A DNA stretch of 33,572 nucleotides from assembly GCA_016213925.1 (NCBI GenBank), contig JACQZH010000011.1:1-33572 (forward strand). Direction: 5' to 3'. Source of the stretch: Candidatus Omnitrophota bacterium (GTDB lineage: Bacteria; Omnitrophota; Gorgyraeia; B26-G9). This document shows positions 16,544 through 23,990 of the stretch, in pieces (the first letter of the stretch is position 1; each line of letters opens with the position of its first letter). The notes beneath the pieces were generated by a model, which was given only the letters and a program-made list of their open reading frames with translations, was not told the origin of the DNA and searched no databases. The position numbers and the translations under genes are program-made.

Positions 16544-18275
16544 TAAAAAAGCTGAAAAAAAAATAAAGAGGGCTGTTTTGAGAAAAAGTAAAAAAGAGAA
16601 CAGCAGTATTCCTAATAAAATGCATGGTTCACGAAAAAATAAAAAACCTTTAAATGAGGGCGATAATGAAAAAAACAGTTCTGAAGAGGTTAATGAAGCT
16701 GTTTTCTCGAATATGAAGTTAAACGCCAAGAAACTTAAAAATTTGAGTAAGCTTATTGCTATTGGTAAGAAAAAGGGATTTCTGACGTTTGAGGAATTAA
16801 ATAATGCTTTGCCGGAAGATGTTGTTACTTCTGAGGAAATTGATGAAATCCTTTCCGTTTTAGACGGTGAAAATATAAATGTTGTTGATACTGATGAGGA
16901 AGTTGAGAAGCTGGAACAGGATGATGAAGAAATAAAGCCGGAAGTTATTACGGAAACGGTAAGCGCTCCTACTTATGTCGAAGATCCTGTTCGTATGTAT
17001 TTAAGGCAAATGGGGCAGATTCCTCTACTTACCAGAGAAGAGGAGCTTACTTTAGCAAAGCAAATTGAAAGTGCTGAATTAGGTTTTCGCCGGGCTGTTT
17101 TAAGTTGTCCGGTTGCTCGTTTTAAAGTTTTAACTTTAGCAAATCAGATCATTAATAAAGAAGTGAATGTTGAAGAAATTATACGTGATGAGTTCAGGTT
17201 AAAGCATTCGCAATTAATGAGAAGAATAACTAAACTGACGGCGCGTTTACGTACTGTGCGTAAACCTAAAAGCACAGTAGAAACTTTAATGGATTTTAAT
17301 TTAACTACTTCAGTGATTGAGGATGTTTTTAGGGTTATAAGGAGGAAAGCAGAAAAGATTTCCGCTTTTGAAAGAGAAATTATTAGGCATAAACAAAAGA
17401 AGATTCGCGGGCAGATAACAAAATTACAATTGAAGAAAAGTAAACTTTTCCGCGAATTTGATGGTTCTATTGAGGATATAAGGACTATGCTGCGTACGAT
17501 TAAACGTAAAGAGAATGAGTTTACTATGGCAAAGAAATGTCTGGTAGAAGCGAATTTACGGCTTGTTGTAAGTATTGCGAAAAAATATACAAATCGTGGC
17601 TTATCATTTCTTGACCTTATTCAAGAAGGGAATATAGGTTTAATGAAGGCAGTTGATAAGTTTGAATATAAACGGGGCTATAAATTCAGCACTTACGCTA
17701 CCTGGTGGATTAGGCAGGCAATTACGCGTTCAATAGCTGATCAATCGAGGACAATAAGAATTCCGGTGCATATGACTGAAACGATAAATAAGTTGATTCG
17801 AGCTTCTCGTTTCTTGGTTCAGGAGCATGGCAGAGAGCCTACACCGGAAGAATTGAGTAAAATAATGAAGATTTCTGTTGATAAAATTCGTGGAATCCTT
17901 AAAATTGCACAAGAACCGATTTCATTGCAAACTCCTATAGGCGAGGAAGGGGATACTCATTTCGGTGATTTTATTGAAGATAAGCGGGTAGTTAGCCCGG
18001 CAACTGCTACAGCGCATTCTATGCTTAAGGAACAGATGGAACAGGTAATGGAAACTCTTTCCGATAGGGAAAAACGTGTGTTGATATTGCGGTTTGGGAT
18101 TAAAGACGGCTATCCGCGTACTCTGGAGGAAGTAGGAAAGATTTTTAATGTTACCAGGGAAAGAGTGCGGCAGATAGAAGCAAAGGCTTTGCGAAAATTA
18201 CGTCACCCAACAAGAAGTAAAAGATTGCGTGATTTTCTTGAAGTAACAATGGGTGAGCACCGGGATTTTATCTAA
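16527..18275 (+). CDS. rpoD: Housekeeping RNA polymerase sigma factor (sigma-70/RpoD)
   Basis: A 582-residue primary sigma factor. Domains in order: a basic, lysine-rich extension (1-60), a region 1.1-like segment (about 65-118), region 1.2 ([11 protein letters not shown] at 153-163), a non-conserved charged region (about 183-335), region 2 with the -10 recognition helix ([17 protein letters not shown], about 385-401), region 3 (about 415-490) and region 4 with the -35 helix-turn-helix ([20 protein letters not shown], 531-550). It recognises TTGACA/TATAAT promoters, and those are what I find through this window. ATG 16527 follows AAGGAG (16511-16516) and overlaps the dnaG end. A strong terminator follows. 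Confidence 0.96.
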   Translation: MKELDNKKAEKKIKRAVLRKSKKENSSIPNKMHGSRKNKKPLNEGDNEKNSSEEVNEAVFSNMKLNAKKLKNLSKLIAIGKKKGFLTFEELNNALPEDVVTSEEIDEILSVLDGENINVVDTDEEVEKLEQDDEEIKPEVITETVSAPTYVEDPVRMYLRQMGQIPLLTREEELTLAKQIESAELGFRRAVLSCPVARFKVLTLANQIINKEVNVEEIIRDEFRLKHSQLMRRITKLTARLRTVRKPKSTVETLMDFNLTTSVIEDVFRVIRRKAEKISAFEREIIRHKQKKIRGQITKLQLKKSKLFREFDGSIEDIRTMLRTIKRKENEFTMAKKCLVEANLRLVVSIAKKYTNRGLSFLDLIQEGNIGLMKAVDKFEYKRGYKFSTYATWWIRQAITRSIADQSRTIRIPVHMTETINKLIRASRFLVQEHGREPTPEELSKIMKISVDKIRGILKIAQEPISLQTPIGEEGDTHFGDFIEDKRVVSPATATAHSMLKEQMEQVMETLSDREKRVLILRFGIKDGYPRTLEEVGKIFNVTRERVRQIEAKALRKLRHPTRSKRLRDFLEVTMGEHRDFI

Positions 18276-18292
18276 AACGTTTATTTGGTTTG

Positions 18293-18330
18293 AGAAGGCA
18301 TGATATCTTTTAATATATCATGCCTTCTTT
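18293..18330 (+). terminator. Rho-independent terminator after rpoD
   Basis: A perfect 14-base stem (18293-18306 with 18315-18328, core AAGGCATGAT) with an eight-base loop, followed by Ts. It closes the NIF3-dnaG-rpoD operon. Confidence 0.88.
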
Positions 18331-18332
18331 GC

Positions 18333-18361
18333 TTGACTTACCTGAATAATTCTGCTATATT
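18333..18361 (+). promoter_or_regulatory. Sigma-70 promoter for the tRNA segment
   Basis: TTGACT (18333-18338), a 17-base spacer and TATATT (18356-18361), immediately after the rpoD terminator. Predicted start near 18368, just before the tRNA fragment. Confidence 0.7.
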
Positions 18362-18379
18362 TTATATTACTGTTTTTTA

Positions 18380-18397
18380 GGGGTACATAGCTCAGTT
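18380..18397 (+). pseudogene. tRNA 5' fragment (acceptor strand and D-stem only)
   Basis: GGGGTACATAGCTCAGTT has the layout of a tRNA 5' end (seven acceptor bases, TA, D-stem GCTC, start of D-loop AGTT) and resembles the starts of the two intact tRNAs downstream. The tRNA is cut off inside the D-loop by a hairpin-rich repeat. I see no matching 3' half with GTACCCC. It sits directly downstream of the promoter. Confidence 0.6.
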
Positions 18398-18445
18398 TCC
18401 GCCACAAAGCATGGCGGACTTTGTGTCCGCAGAAAAAAGGCGGAC
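18398..18445. repeat. Palindromic repeat interrupting a tRNA fragment
   Basis: Two back-to-back hairpins: TCCGCCA (18398-18404) with TGGCGGA (18412-18418), then GTCCGC (18425-18430) with GCGGAC (18440-18445). CACAAAG and CTTTGTG allow another pairing across them. The GC-rich palindromes stand out in this AT-rich sequence and resemble REP-type intergenic repeats. Confidence 0.55.
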
Positions 18446-18509
18446 CCGCTGGGTTCTGTGGCTGGGGTTATAAAGAGATATCGTTACAAATGAATTTGAA
18501 GTAATATAC

Positions 18510-18586
18510 GGGCCCATAGCTCAGTTGGTTAGAGCAGGAGACTCATAATCTCTTGGTCCTAGGTTCGAGTCCTAGTGGGCCCACCA
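18510..18586 (+). tRNA. tRNA with CAU anticodon (Met elongator or Ile2)
   Basis: A complete 77-base cloverleaf. The acceptor stem GGGCCCA pairs with TGGGCCC, the D-stem is GCTC/GAGC, the anticodon stem GGAGA/TCTCT has loop CTCATAA with anticodon CAT, and the T-arm is CTAGG-TTCGAGT-CCTAG. CCA is encoded (18584-18586). CAU tRNAs read AUG, or AUA after lysidine modification. The anticodon arm ACTCATAATC and following TTGGTC look like bacterial tRNA-Ile2, but I cannot settle this without a search. Its last 21 bases, with the A that follows, are repeated exactly 195 bases downstream. Confidence 0.93.
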
Positions 18587-18587
18587 A

Positions 18588-18782
18588 TAATATAGACGAA
18601 AGCAGTAAGTAGAAGCCGTAATGAAAAATATTTTTACATTTTATGACTCGAAGCAAGCCGAACGCCGACCAAGTGGGAGGAAAAGCGAGCAGGACTGCGA
18701 GCGTCAGTAAGGCGCGGTGGGCCTGCGCAGCGAACAGCAGGATGCTGCGAGCGAAGTAGGCGAGTCCTAGTGGGCCCACCAA
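18588..18782 (+). repeat. tRNA-linked element A ending in a duplicated tRNA 3' end
   Basis: A 195-base non-coding unit directly after tRNA(CAU). Its last 22 bases (18761-18782) are identical to the tRNA 3' end plus one base (18566-18587), from CGAGTCC of the T-arm through CCA. Inside are blocks shared with element B: GACTCGAAG near its first third, CCAAGTGGGAG, then GGTGGGCCTGCGCA and CAGCAGGA, and GAAGTAGGCGAGTCCT at the end. GACTCG at the inner start is the inverse of CGAGTC at the end. This is the layout of an insertion that regenerates the tRNA 3' end. Confidence 0.75.
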
Positions 18783-18836
18783 CATGATAATGGATAATGA
18801 CTATCAGCTATTTGCTATATGCGATTAGCTAATATT

Positions 18837-18913
18837 GGGCGATTAGCTCAGCTGGTTAGAGCGTTGCGTTCACATCGCAAATGTCGGAGGTTCGAGTCCT
18901 CTATCGCCCACCA
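18837..18913 (+). tRNA. tRNA-Val (CAC)
   Basis: A complete 77-base cloverleaf. The acceptor stem GGGCGAT pairs with ATCGCCC, the D-stem is GCTC/GAGC, the anticodon stem TTGCG/CGCAA has loop TTCACAT with anticodon CAC (reads GUG), and the T-arm is GGAGG-TTCGAGT-CCTCT. CCA is encoded (18911-18913). The 3' end plus eight flanking bases is repeated with one mismatch at 19131-19150. Confidence 0.95.
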
Positions 18914-18921
18914 GATTTTGC

Positions 18922-19150
18922 TTGAAAAGGACTCGAAGTGAAGAGAACAGCGAGACCAAGTGGGAGCGCAAATTTTCAGGATGAAAATTTAGTGAGCAAA
19001 GGTGGGCCTGCGCAATGAGCAGCAGGAAGCTGCGAATGAAGTAGGCGAGTCCTCCCCCGAATGAAGTGCCTCTTATGAGAATTTCTTCGGGGTGCCGATG
19101 AGTAACTTGGTAAGTAAACTTCTTTCGGCATATCGCCTACCAGATTTTGC
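18922..19150 (+). repeat. tRNA-linked element B ending in a duplicated tRNA-Val 3' end
   Basis: A 229-base non-coding unit directly after tRNA-Val. Its last 20 bases (19131-19150) repeat 18902-18921, the tRNA 3' end plus the flanking GATTTTGC, with one change (C to T). It starts with GGACTCGAAG, shares CCAAGTGGGAG, GGTGGGCCTGCGCA and GAAGTAGGCGAGTCCT with element A, then adds a module shared with the window start: GAATGAAGT, CGGGGTGCCGATGAG and TTCGGCAT, where TGCCGA and TCGGCA can pair. No protein is encoded. Confidence 0.75.
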
Positions 19151-19175
19151 GTAAAAATTCTTACGAAGTTTTTTT
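19150..19175 (+). terminator. Weak possible terminator at the end of the tRNA segment
   Basis: A five-base stem CGTAA/TTACG (19150-19154, 19161-19165) followed after three bases by seven Ts. The stem is short, so this is only a candidate. Confidence 0.3.
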
Positions 19176-19192
19176 ATTAGACAGGATATATT

Positions 19193-19906
19193 ATGAAAGA
19201 TATTGAGCTGTTGATCGAGTTGCAAGCTATTGATTCTAACATTTTTAAAACAAAAGAAAAACTGAGAGAAAAACCAGTTAAGATAGCCGAATTAGATGCA
19301 AAATTTTCTGATTTGTGTTCTGGATTAAAGAAAATGGAGGAAAATTTAAAGCAGGCTCAATTGCAGCTAAAAGAAAAAGAGCTTGAATTACAAACGAAGG
19401 AGCAGACAGTAAGTAAACAGCAGTCGCAGCTTTTTCAAGTGAAGAGCAATAAAGAATATAATGTGTTACAGCTTGAAATAGAAAAAAATAAAGCGGATAA
19501 TTCTTTGCTTGAAGAACAGATCCTGGTTCTTTTGGAGAAAGTTGATTTTTTTAAAAAAACTATTGCCGCTGAAAAGGGAAAGTTATCTTTTGAAGAAAAA
19601 AAAATAATTCAGGAAAAAACGCTGATTGAGACAGATATAAAAGAGTTGAATGGGCAGATGGATGCGTTAAACGCTCGGAGAAATTGTATTATTAATTCCA
19701 GAAAAGTAAGAGTTGAAATATTGACTTTGTATGAACGAATTTTGGAAAATCGGGGTGAAATTGCGCTAGTCCCTGTAAAAGATAATGCCTGCGGTGGCTG
19801 TTATATGTCTATGCGGCCACAGGTAGTTAATGAATTGCGTATGGGAAAGCTGCTAACCTGTGATAATTGTTCCCGGATTTTGTATGTTGAGGCGGAAAAT
19901 GAGTAA
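19193..19906 (+). CDS. Coiled-coil protein with C4-type zinc ribbon (COG1579 / DUF164 family)
   Basis: A 237-residue cytoplasmic protein. Residues about 10-180 form a long charged coiled coil (leucine heptads, rich in Glu, Lys and Gln), and the C-terminus is a zinc ribbon with Cys200-x2-Cys203 and Cys223-x2-Cys226 in the family context CGGCYMSMRPQVVNELR. Members are widespread in bacteria and thought to bind nucleic acid, but a precise role is not established. The ATG follows an AGGA. The rnhA start overlaps its stop, so the two genes are coupled, as is common for this family. Confidence 0.85.
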   Translation: MKDIELLIELQAIDSNIFKTKEKLREKPVKIAELDAKFSDLCSGLKKMEENLKQAQLQLKEKELELQTKEQTVSKQQSQLFQVKSNKEYNVLQLEIEKNKADNSLLEEQILVLLEKVDFFKKTIAAEKGKLSFEEKKIIQEKTLIETDIKELNGQMDALNARRNCIINSRKVRVEILTLYERILENRGEIALVPVKDNACGGCYMSMRPQVVNELRMGKLLTCDNCSRILYVEAENE

Positions 19907-20390
19907 AGCAAAAGAGGTTTTTATAAATATTGATGGAGCTTCTTCAGGTAATCCGGGAGATTCTGCAGTCGGAATATTAATTAGGGATATTAATAATCAG
20001 GAAGTTGGCAAGATATCAAAGTATATTGGCATTGGTACAAATAATGCTGCGGAATATACGGCTTTGGTTATTGCTTTAGAACAAGCGTATAAACTGGGAG
20101 CGGAACGTTTGCATATTAAAAGTGATAGTGAGCTGTTGGTGAAACAGATGAAGAAAGAATATAAAGTAAAAAACGATAACTTGAAAGAGCTTAATCAGAA
20201 GGCTAAAGATTTATTTAAGAATTTTGCGTATATTGATATCGAGCATATAAAAAGAGAATTTAATAAAGAAGCTGATTATTTGGCAAAAAAAGCTATAGAA
20301 GAACACCAGAAAGCGGACCGGACGGTCGCTGTGTGTGTTTTAAGGAACACAGAGGAAAGTCCGAGCTCCAAAGGGCAGCGCAGTGGGTAA
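19899..20390 (+). CDS. rnhA: Ribonuclease HI-like protein
   Basis: A 163-residue RNase HI fold enzyme that cuts the RNA strand of RNA-DNA hybrids. The DEDD active site is complete: Asp12 in NIDGASSGNPG, Glu52 in NNAAEYTAL, Asp76 in IKSDSELL and Asp126 in NKEADYLAK. It belongs to the short bacterial/archaeal-type RNase HI group, which normally ends soon after the last Asp. Here the frame continues for 27 codons (137-163) made from the 5' part of the RNase P RNA gene, giving a tail that is unlikely to be functional sequence. ATG 19899 overlaps the previous stop codon. Confidence 0.9.
   Translation: MSKAKEVFINIDGASSGNPGDSAVGILIRDINNQEVGKISKYIGIGTNNAAEYTALVIALEQAYKLGAERLHIKSDSELLVKQMKKEYKVKNDNLKELNQKAKDLFKNFAYIDIEHIKREFNKEADYLAKKAIEEHQKADRTVAVCVLRNTEESPSSKGQRSG
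20294..20299 (+). promoter_or_regulatory. Possible internal -10 element for rnpB inside rnhA
   Basis: TATAGA lies ten bases before the predicted 5' end of RNase P RNA, with a poor -35 (CTGATT, 20272-20277). If not used, rnpB must be processed from the rnhA transcript. Confidence 0.25.
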
Positions 20391-20650
20391 CGCCCACCAC
20401 AAAGACATCTATGATGTCAATGGCGGATTAGAGCAACAGTGACGATACTCCTCTGTATCTTTTAAGATTATGGAGAGAGGGTGAAACGTGGCAATCTCTG
20501 CGCGGAGCAAGACCAAATAGGAGGAGGACGGCCCGTCTGTTATTCCTCGGGTTAGGTCGCATAGATCCTGTAAAGTAATTTACAGGACAAGAGGAATGAC
20601 CGTTGTCCCGCCTAGTCGGGATACAGAACTCGGCTTATAGGTCTGCTTTC
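20309..20650 (+). ncRNA. rnpB: RNase P RNA (M1 RNA, bacterial type A-like)
   Basis: The catalytic RNA of RNase P, which trims the 5' ends of tRNA precursors. The ends pair as helix P1: GAAAGCGGACC (20309-20319) with GGTCTGCTTTC (20640-20650). The universal 5' core AGAGGAAAGTCCGAGCTCC (about 20351-20369) and the 3' core ATACAGAACTCGGCTTATAG (about 20621-20640), which form P4, are present. Length is about 342 bases. The first 82 bases overlap the rnhA reading frame on the same strand. No strong terminator is visible after it. Confidence 0.95.
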
Positions 20651-20703
20651 TTATCTTTAATTCTTTTAAATCTGCTGCTTTAGCATCAGATATACTTTGG
20701 CGT

Positions 20704-21651
20704 ATGAAAAAAACGTTAGTTTTGAGAATTGTTGTAATGTTATCGGCAATTCTTGTTGTAAGTTTATGCCTTGAATTAGCGTTCAGGCTATATGAAAAAA
20801 AATACGCTATAGATACACATGTGTATATTCAACATTCTTCCCCCAATTTGCATAAAGCATCAGATATCCCTGGCTTAAGTTACGAATTAATTCCAAACGC
20901 CAGTTCAAATGACAGGTTCTTTAAAATTAATTCACTAGGGATACGGGATAAGGAATATTCTACTCCTAAGCCAAAAGATACCTATCGTATTCTTATAATC
21001 GGTGATTCTGTTACGTTTGGCACGGAATACCCATTGGAAATAACTTATCCGAAAGTGCTCGAAAAACTGTTGCAGGAGAGACCTTTGCATAAAGATAAAT
21101 TTGAGGTTATTAATGCCGGCATATGCGGGTATAATGCAGGGCATTTAAGTGTTTTTTTAGGGGAGTATTTTGCGGCAAGTTTTCCCAGGATTTTGCCTAT
21201 GCCGAAAAAAATTGACCGTTTCTTTTTAAAAAATTCGGCCTTTTACCGGTTTGTAAATATTAAAATCTATGACTGCTTAAGTATACTATTTCCGGAACGC
21301 TTTGTTGCTCAAGGGTATTGTTTCCCCGGTATTGGCGAGCTGGACTCTTCCATGAGATTGAACAAATTTGTGTTTAATAAGTTTTTTGAGCTTTCTCGTA
21401 AAGATAATTTCAGATTTGTGTTACTTTTGGTCCCGGAATTGAAAAATGAGGATACTCTTGATCCCTGGATCAGGACTGAATGCATAGAACTATTCGGGTT
21501 TGAGGCGATTAATTTGTATAGTGAATTCAAAAATTCTCAGTTAGATTTGAATGAGCTTAGAATTACCCCGCAAGGTTTTTGCCATTTTAACGAAAAAGGC
21601 CATGAGTTTACTGCCGAGATTATATACGAGTGGTTGAGAGAAAATATATAA
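20704..21651 (+). CDS. SGNH/GDSL hydrolase-like exported or anchored protein
   Basis: A 315-residue protein with one N-terminal membrane helix (about 8-25, an uncleaved anchor or signal) and an SGNH hydrolase fold, the family of lipases, esterases and sugar O-acetylesterases. Block I is IIGDSVTFG with Ser102, block II is INAGICGYNAG, and block V is CHFNEKGHEF with the catalytic His. Block III, normally a GxND motif after a hydrophobic strand, is not visible: FLGEYFAASFPRI leads straight into LPMPKKIDRFF, as if 15-20 residues were lost. Activity is therefore uncertain. TATACT at 20691-20696 would give a nearly leaderless transcript. Confidence 0.7.
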   Translation: MKKTLVLRIVVMLSAILVVSLCLELAFRLYEKKYAIDTHVYIQHSSPNLHKASDIPGLSYELIPNASSNDRFFKINSLGIRDKEYSTPKPKDTYRILIIGDSVTFGTEYPLEITYPKVLEKLLQERPLHKDKFEVINAGICGYNAGHLSVFLGEYFAASFPRILPMPKKIDRFFLKNSAFYRFVNIKIYDCLSILFPERFVAQGYCFPGIGELDSSMRLNKFVFNKFFELSRKDNFRFVLLLVPELKNEDTLDPWIRTECIELFGFEAINLYSEFKNSQLDLNELRITPQGFCHFNEKGHEFTAEIIYEWLRENI

Positions 21652-21706
21652 ATGGTTTTTTTAAGTTAAATTTTCGTTTCGCCTATATTCTGCGGAGAAA
21701 TTTTTA

Positions 21707-21736
21707 TTGACATAACCCTAAAAAATACAATATAAT
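21707..21736 (+). promoter_or_regulatory. Consensus sigma-70 promoter for the efflux locus
   Basis: TTGACA (21707-21712), an 18-base spacer and TATAAT (21731-21736); both hexamers are perfect. Predicted start near 21743. The strength suggests regulation by a repressor or constitutive expression. Confidence 0.82.
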
Positions 21737-21793
21737 AAGTGCAACATAAATAAAACGGATGTCTATCGATTAGAGCAAAAGGAATTGCTTTAT

Positions 21794-23131
21794 ATGCTAT
21801 ATAAGCTGGTTCTAAAATTACTTATAGCAGTATGTGTTTTTTTAGTGGTTTTCCTTTCCGGTAATGTCAATTGTTACTCTCAAGCTGCTACAAAATTAAA
21901 ATCATTTAACATGCAGAAAATTAAACAGGGTCTGTTGATCAATATTGAAAATTCTAATTCTCCGGCTGATTTTACGGTTGAAGAATCTGATCGGCCGCCA
22001 CAGCTTTTGATAGAAATTATTGGCGCAGAGGTTTCTTTTAAAGAATATGAGAACAGGCCGATTGAGATGCCTGTCCATGAAAAAGGTATTACAAAAGTAG
22101 TTGTTGAAGAAAGATCAAATTATAAAAGGATACCTCAGGAAAGCGTAGCTATACGTGTCGAACTTAGCAGGTTGTTTCATTATGATGTGGATGCCCAATT
22201 TAACGGAAAATTTCTTACGGTTTTGATTGCTCCTTACGGGGAAGATATCCAGGGAACTATTCTAGATGAAAAAGGAAAAACATTATTAAATCCTTCGGAA
22301 AGGTTAAAGGAAATTAAGATTTTAAAAGAAAAAGAAGCGCAGAAAGCAAGGCAAAGGCTTCGAGATTTTACGCAGGAAACAAGGGTTGAGCTTATCAGAA
22401 AAGAAAGCAAAGAACGAGTATCTGAAATCAGGGAAAAGGCTCAGGAAAGAATAGAATCCGGAAAGACTTTGGAAGAATCTTATAAAAAGATGAAGGCTGA
22501 AACCGAAATAAGTTCTTTGCCAATGGCTATGGCGCATATTGAAGATAAGCGGCTCTATGAAGATATAACGGTGCCTACAGATACCAGGCCGGTTTTACAA
22601 CGGATGACTCCTTCCCAGCCTGTTAATAAATTGGAAAATTGTATTAATATCGCTTTGAATAAATATTTACCTTTGCAAATAGCCAAGGAGCAGGGAGAAT
22701 TGGCAAAATTAAGGGTTAGGGAAGCTAGAAGGTCTTTTTATCCGGCTTTTCTAGGTGAGTGGAACGAAGTCGACGGTGATACGGTTACAGAGCCTTACCG
22801 GGGCCGTTCTTACGGAGTGCAGGCTGAACAGCCGCTTTTTACCGGCGGAAAATTAATGGCTACTTTGCGTAAAGAACAGTTGGGTGAAGTGATTGCTGAA
22901 GGAAATTTTAACAGAATAAAACATGATTTAATGGTTCAGATTTCTAAGGCTTATTATGAATTGGTGCTGGCTAAGAATACATTAGATGCAATGACAAGGC
23001 TGCTGGAGGTATCAGAAAAACTTATGGGTGAGATAGAGAAAGAATTCGCTGTTTTTTCCGCTACTCCGGCAGAACTTTTAAATGCGCAGACAATTTTAAA
23101 TCAGGTTAATTATCAGATAGCTTATTCATAA
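21794..23131 (+). pseudogene. AMIN-TolC-like outer membrane efflux protein, N-terminal part (stopped by an in-frame TAA)
   Basis: The N-terminal 445 residues of an efflux outer-membrane protein. After a signal peptide (about 5-28) comes an AMIN-like beta domain (about 33-165), which in other envelope proteins binds the cell wall or targets complexes. A charged helical linker follows (about 175-240), then the first TolC/OEP repeat (from about 285: CINIALNKYLPLQIAKEQ, VQAEQPLFTGGKL). It ends at TAA 23129-23131 in ILNQVNYQIAYS. The next codons in the same frame continue the TolC sequence (RSFALAKLNLEK), so the TAA looks like a one-base nonsense change, for example from GAA. Start chosen at ATG 21794, ten bases after AAAAGGA. 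Confidence 0.85.
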
Positions 23132-23143
23132 AGATCTTTCGCT

Positions 23144-23935
23144 TTGGCGAAATTGAATTTAGAAAAGGAAATGTTTACGGAAAATATTGATGTTGATAAT
23201 CTTGATTATCATTTAGAAAAGAAAAAAATTGATATTACTTTGGAAAAGTGTTTGGAATTGGCGTTTACTAACCGGGCAGAACTGAATATTCTTGAAAAAA
23301 CCATTGAAGCGGCGAAATACGGCCAGGATATAATCAGAAGTGAAGAATTGCCTAATTTTTCGCTTATGGGCTCATACGGAAGAAGCGGCGAAGCTTTTAC
23401 CCAGCGGGATCTGAATTTGGCTACAGAATGGAAAGTTATGGGCAAGGTACGGTGGTTCCTGGGAGGAAATACCATGGAGTCTGCTTATACAAAAGATAAG
23501 GTAACGCCGTTTAAGGTTACTAAGACAGATACGAATGTTGATTCACAATCTATGAACCTCAAATTTTCTTTCTGGGATAACCTAGCGCATTTTACTAAAC
23601 AAAAAGAAGCGCAAATAACAAGACATCAGGCAGAAAAGGATTTAGCTGAAATGCGTAATAAAATCCGCCAGGAAACAGAAGATGCTTATTATTCCTATCA
23701 AAGATATAGCACTCAACTGGGATTGGCGATTAATGAAATCGGATACCGCCGAAAACAATTGGAAATTATAAAAACCAAGAGAGCTATGAATGAAGCTTCC
23801 GGCGCTGAAGTGATGGAAGCCGAGCTGCAGCTGGCGCAATCTAACGGTACTTTATATGAATCTTTAGCCGGGGTGAATGTGTCTATTGCCAGCTTAAATA
23901 GAGCGATCGGAGTTATTAATTATTTTTATCAGTAA
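23144..23935 (+). pseudogene. TolC-like outer membrane efflux protein, C-terminal part
   Basis: Same reading frame as the upstream part, beginning two to three codons after the TAA. It holds the second OEP repeat of a TolC-type trimeric channel: KCLELAFTNRAELNILEKTI, the barrel strand region MGKVRWFLGGNT and the long helix with ETEDAYYSYQRYSTQL. A TTG at 23144 opens the frame but has no ribosome binding site, so separate translation is unlikely. Read through, the whole gene would give about 713 residues, reasonable for an AMIN-OEP fusion. Either the channel is lost, or the base call at 23129 is wrong, or the stop is read through. Confidence 0.82.
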
Positions 23936-23990
23936 GAGAAAAGATGTCTTTCAATAGTTTATTTTAAATGGATTTTTAGGAGGATATTAA

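Noticed and set aside
18543-18785. An 80-codon minus-strand frame ending in a GPLGLEPRT-type sequence
   Set aside because: This is the well-known spurious frame made by reading a tRNA 3' end in antisense; it occurs twice here because that end is duplicated. Not a gene.
18588-19150. CRISPR array or rRNA remnants in the tRNA segment
   Set aside because: The repeats are few, long, unevenly spaced and tied to tRNA 3' ends; no rRNA core sequence is present.
23129-23131. Reassigned TAA codon (alternative genetic code)
   Set aside because: TAA ends many intact genes in this window (accD, MFS, metF, RND permeases and others), so it is a normal stop.
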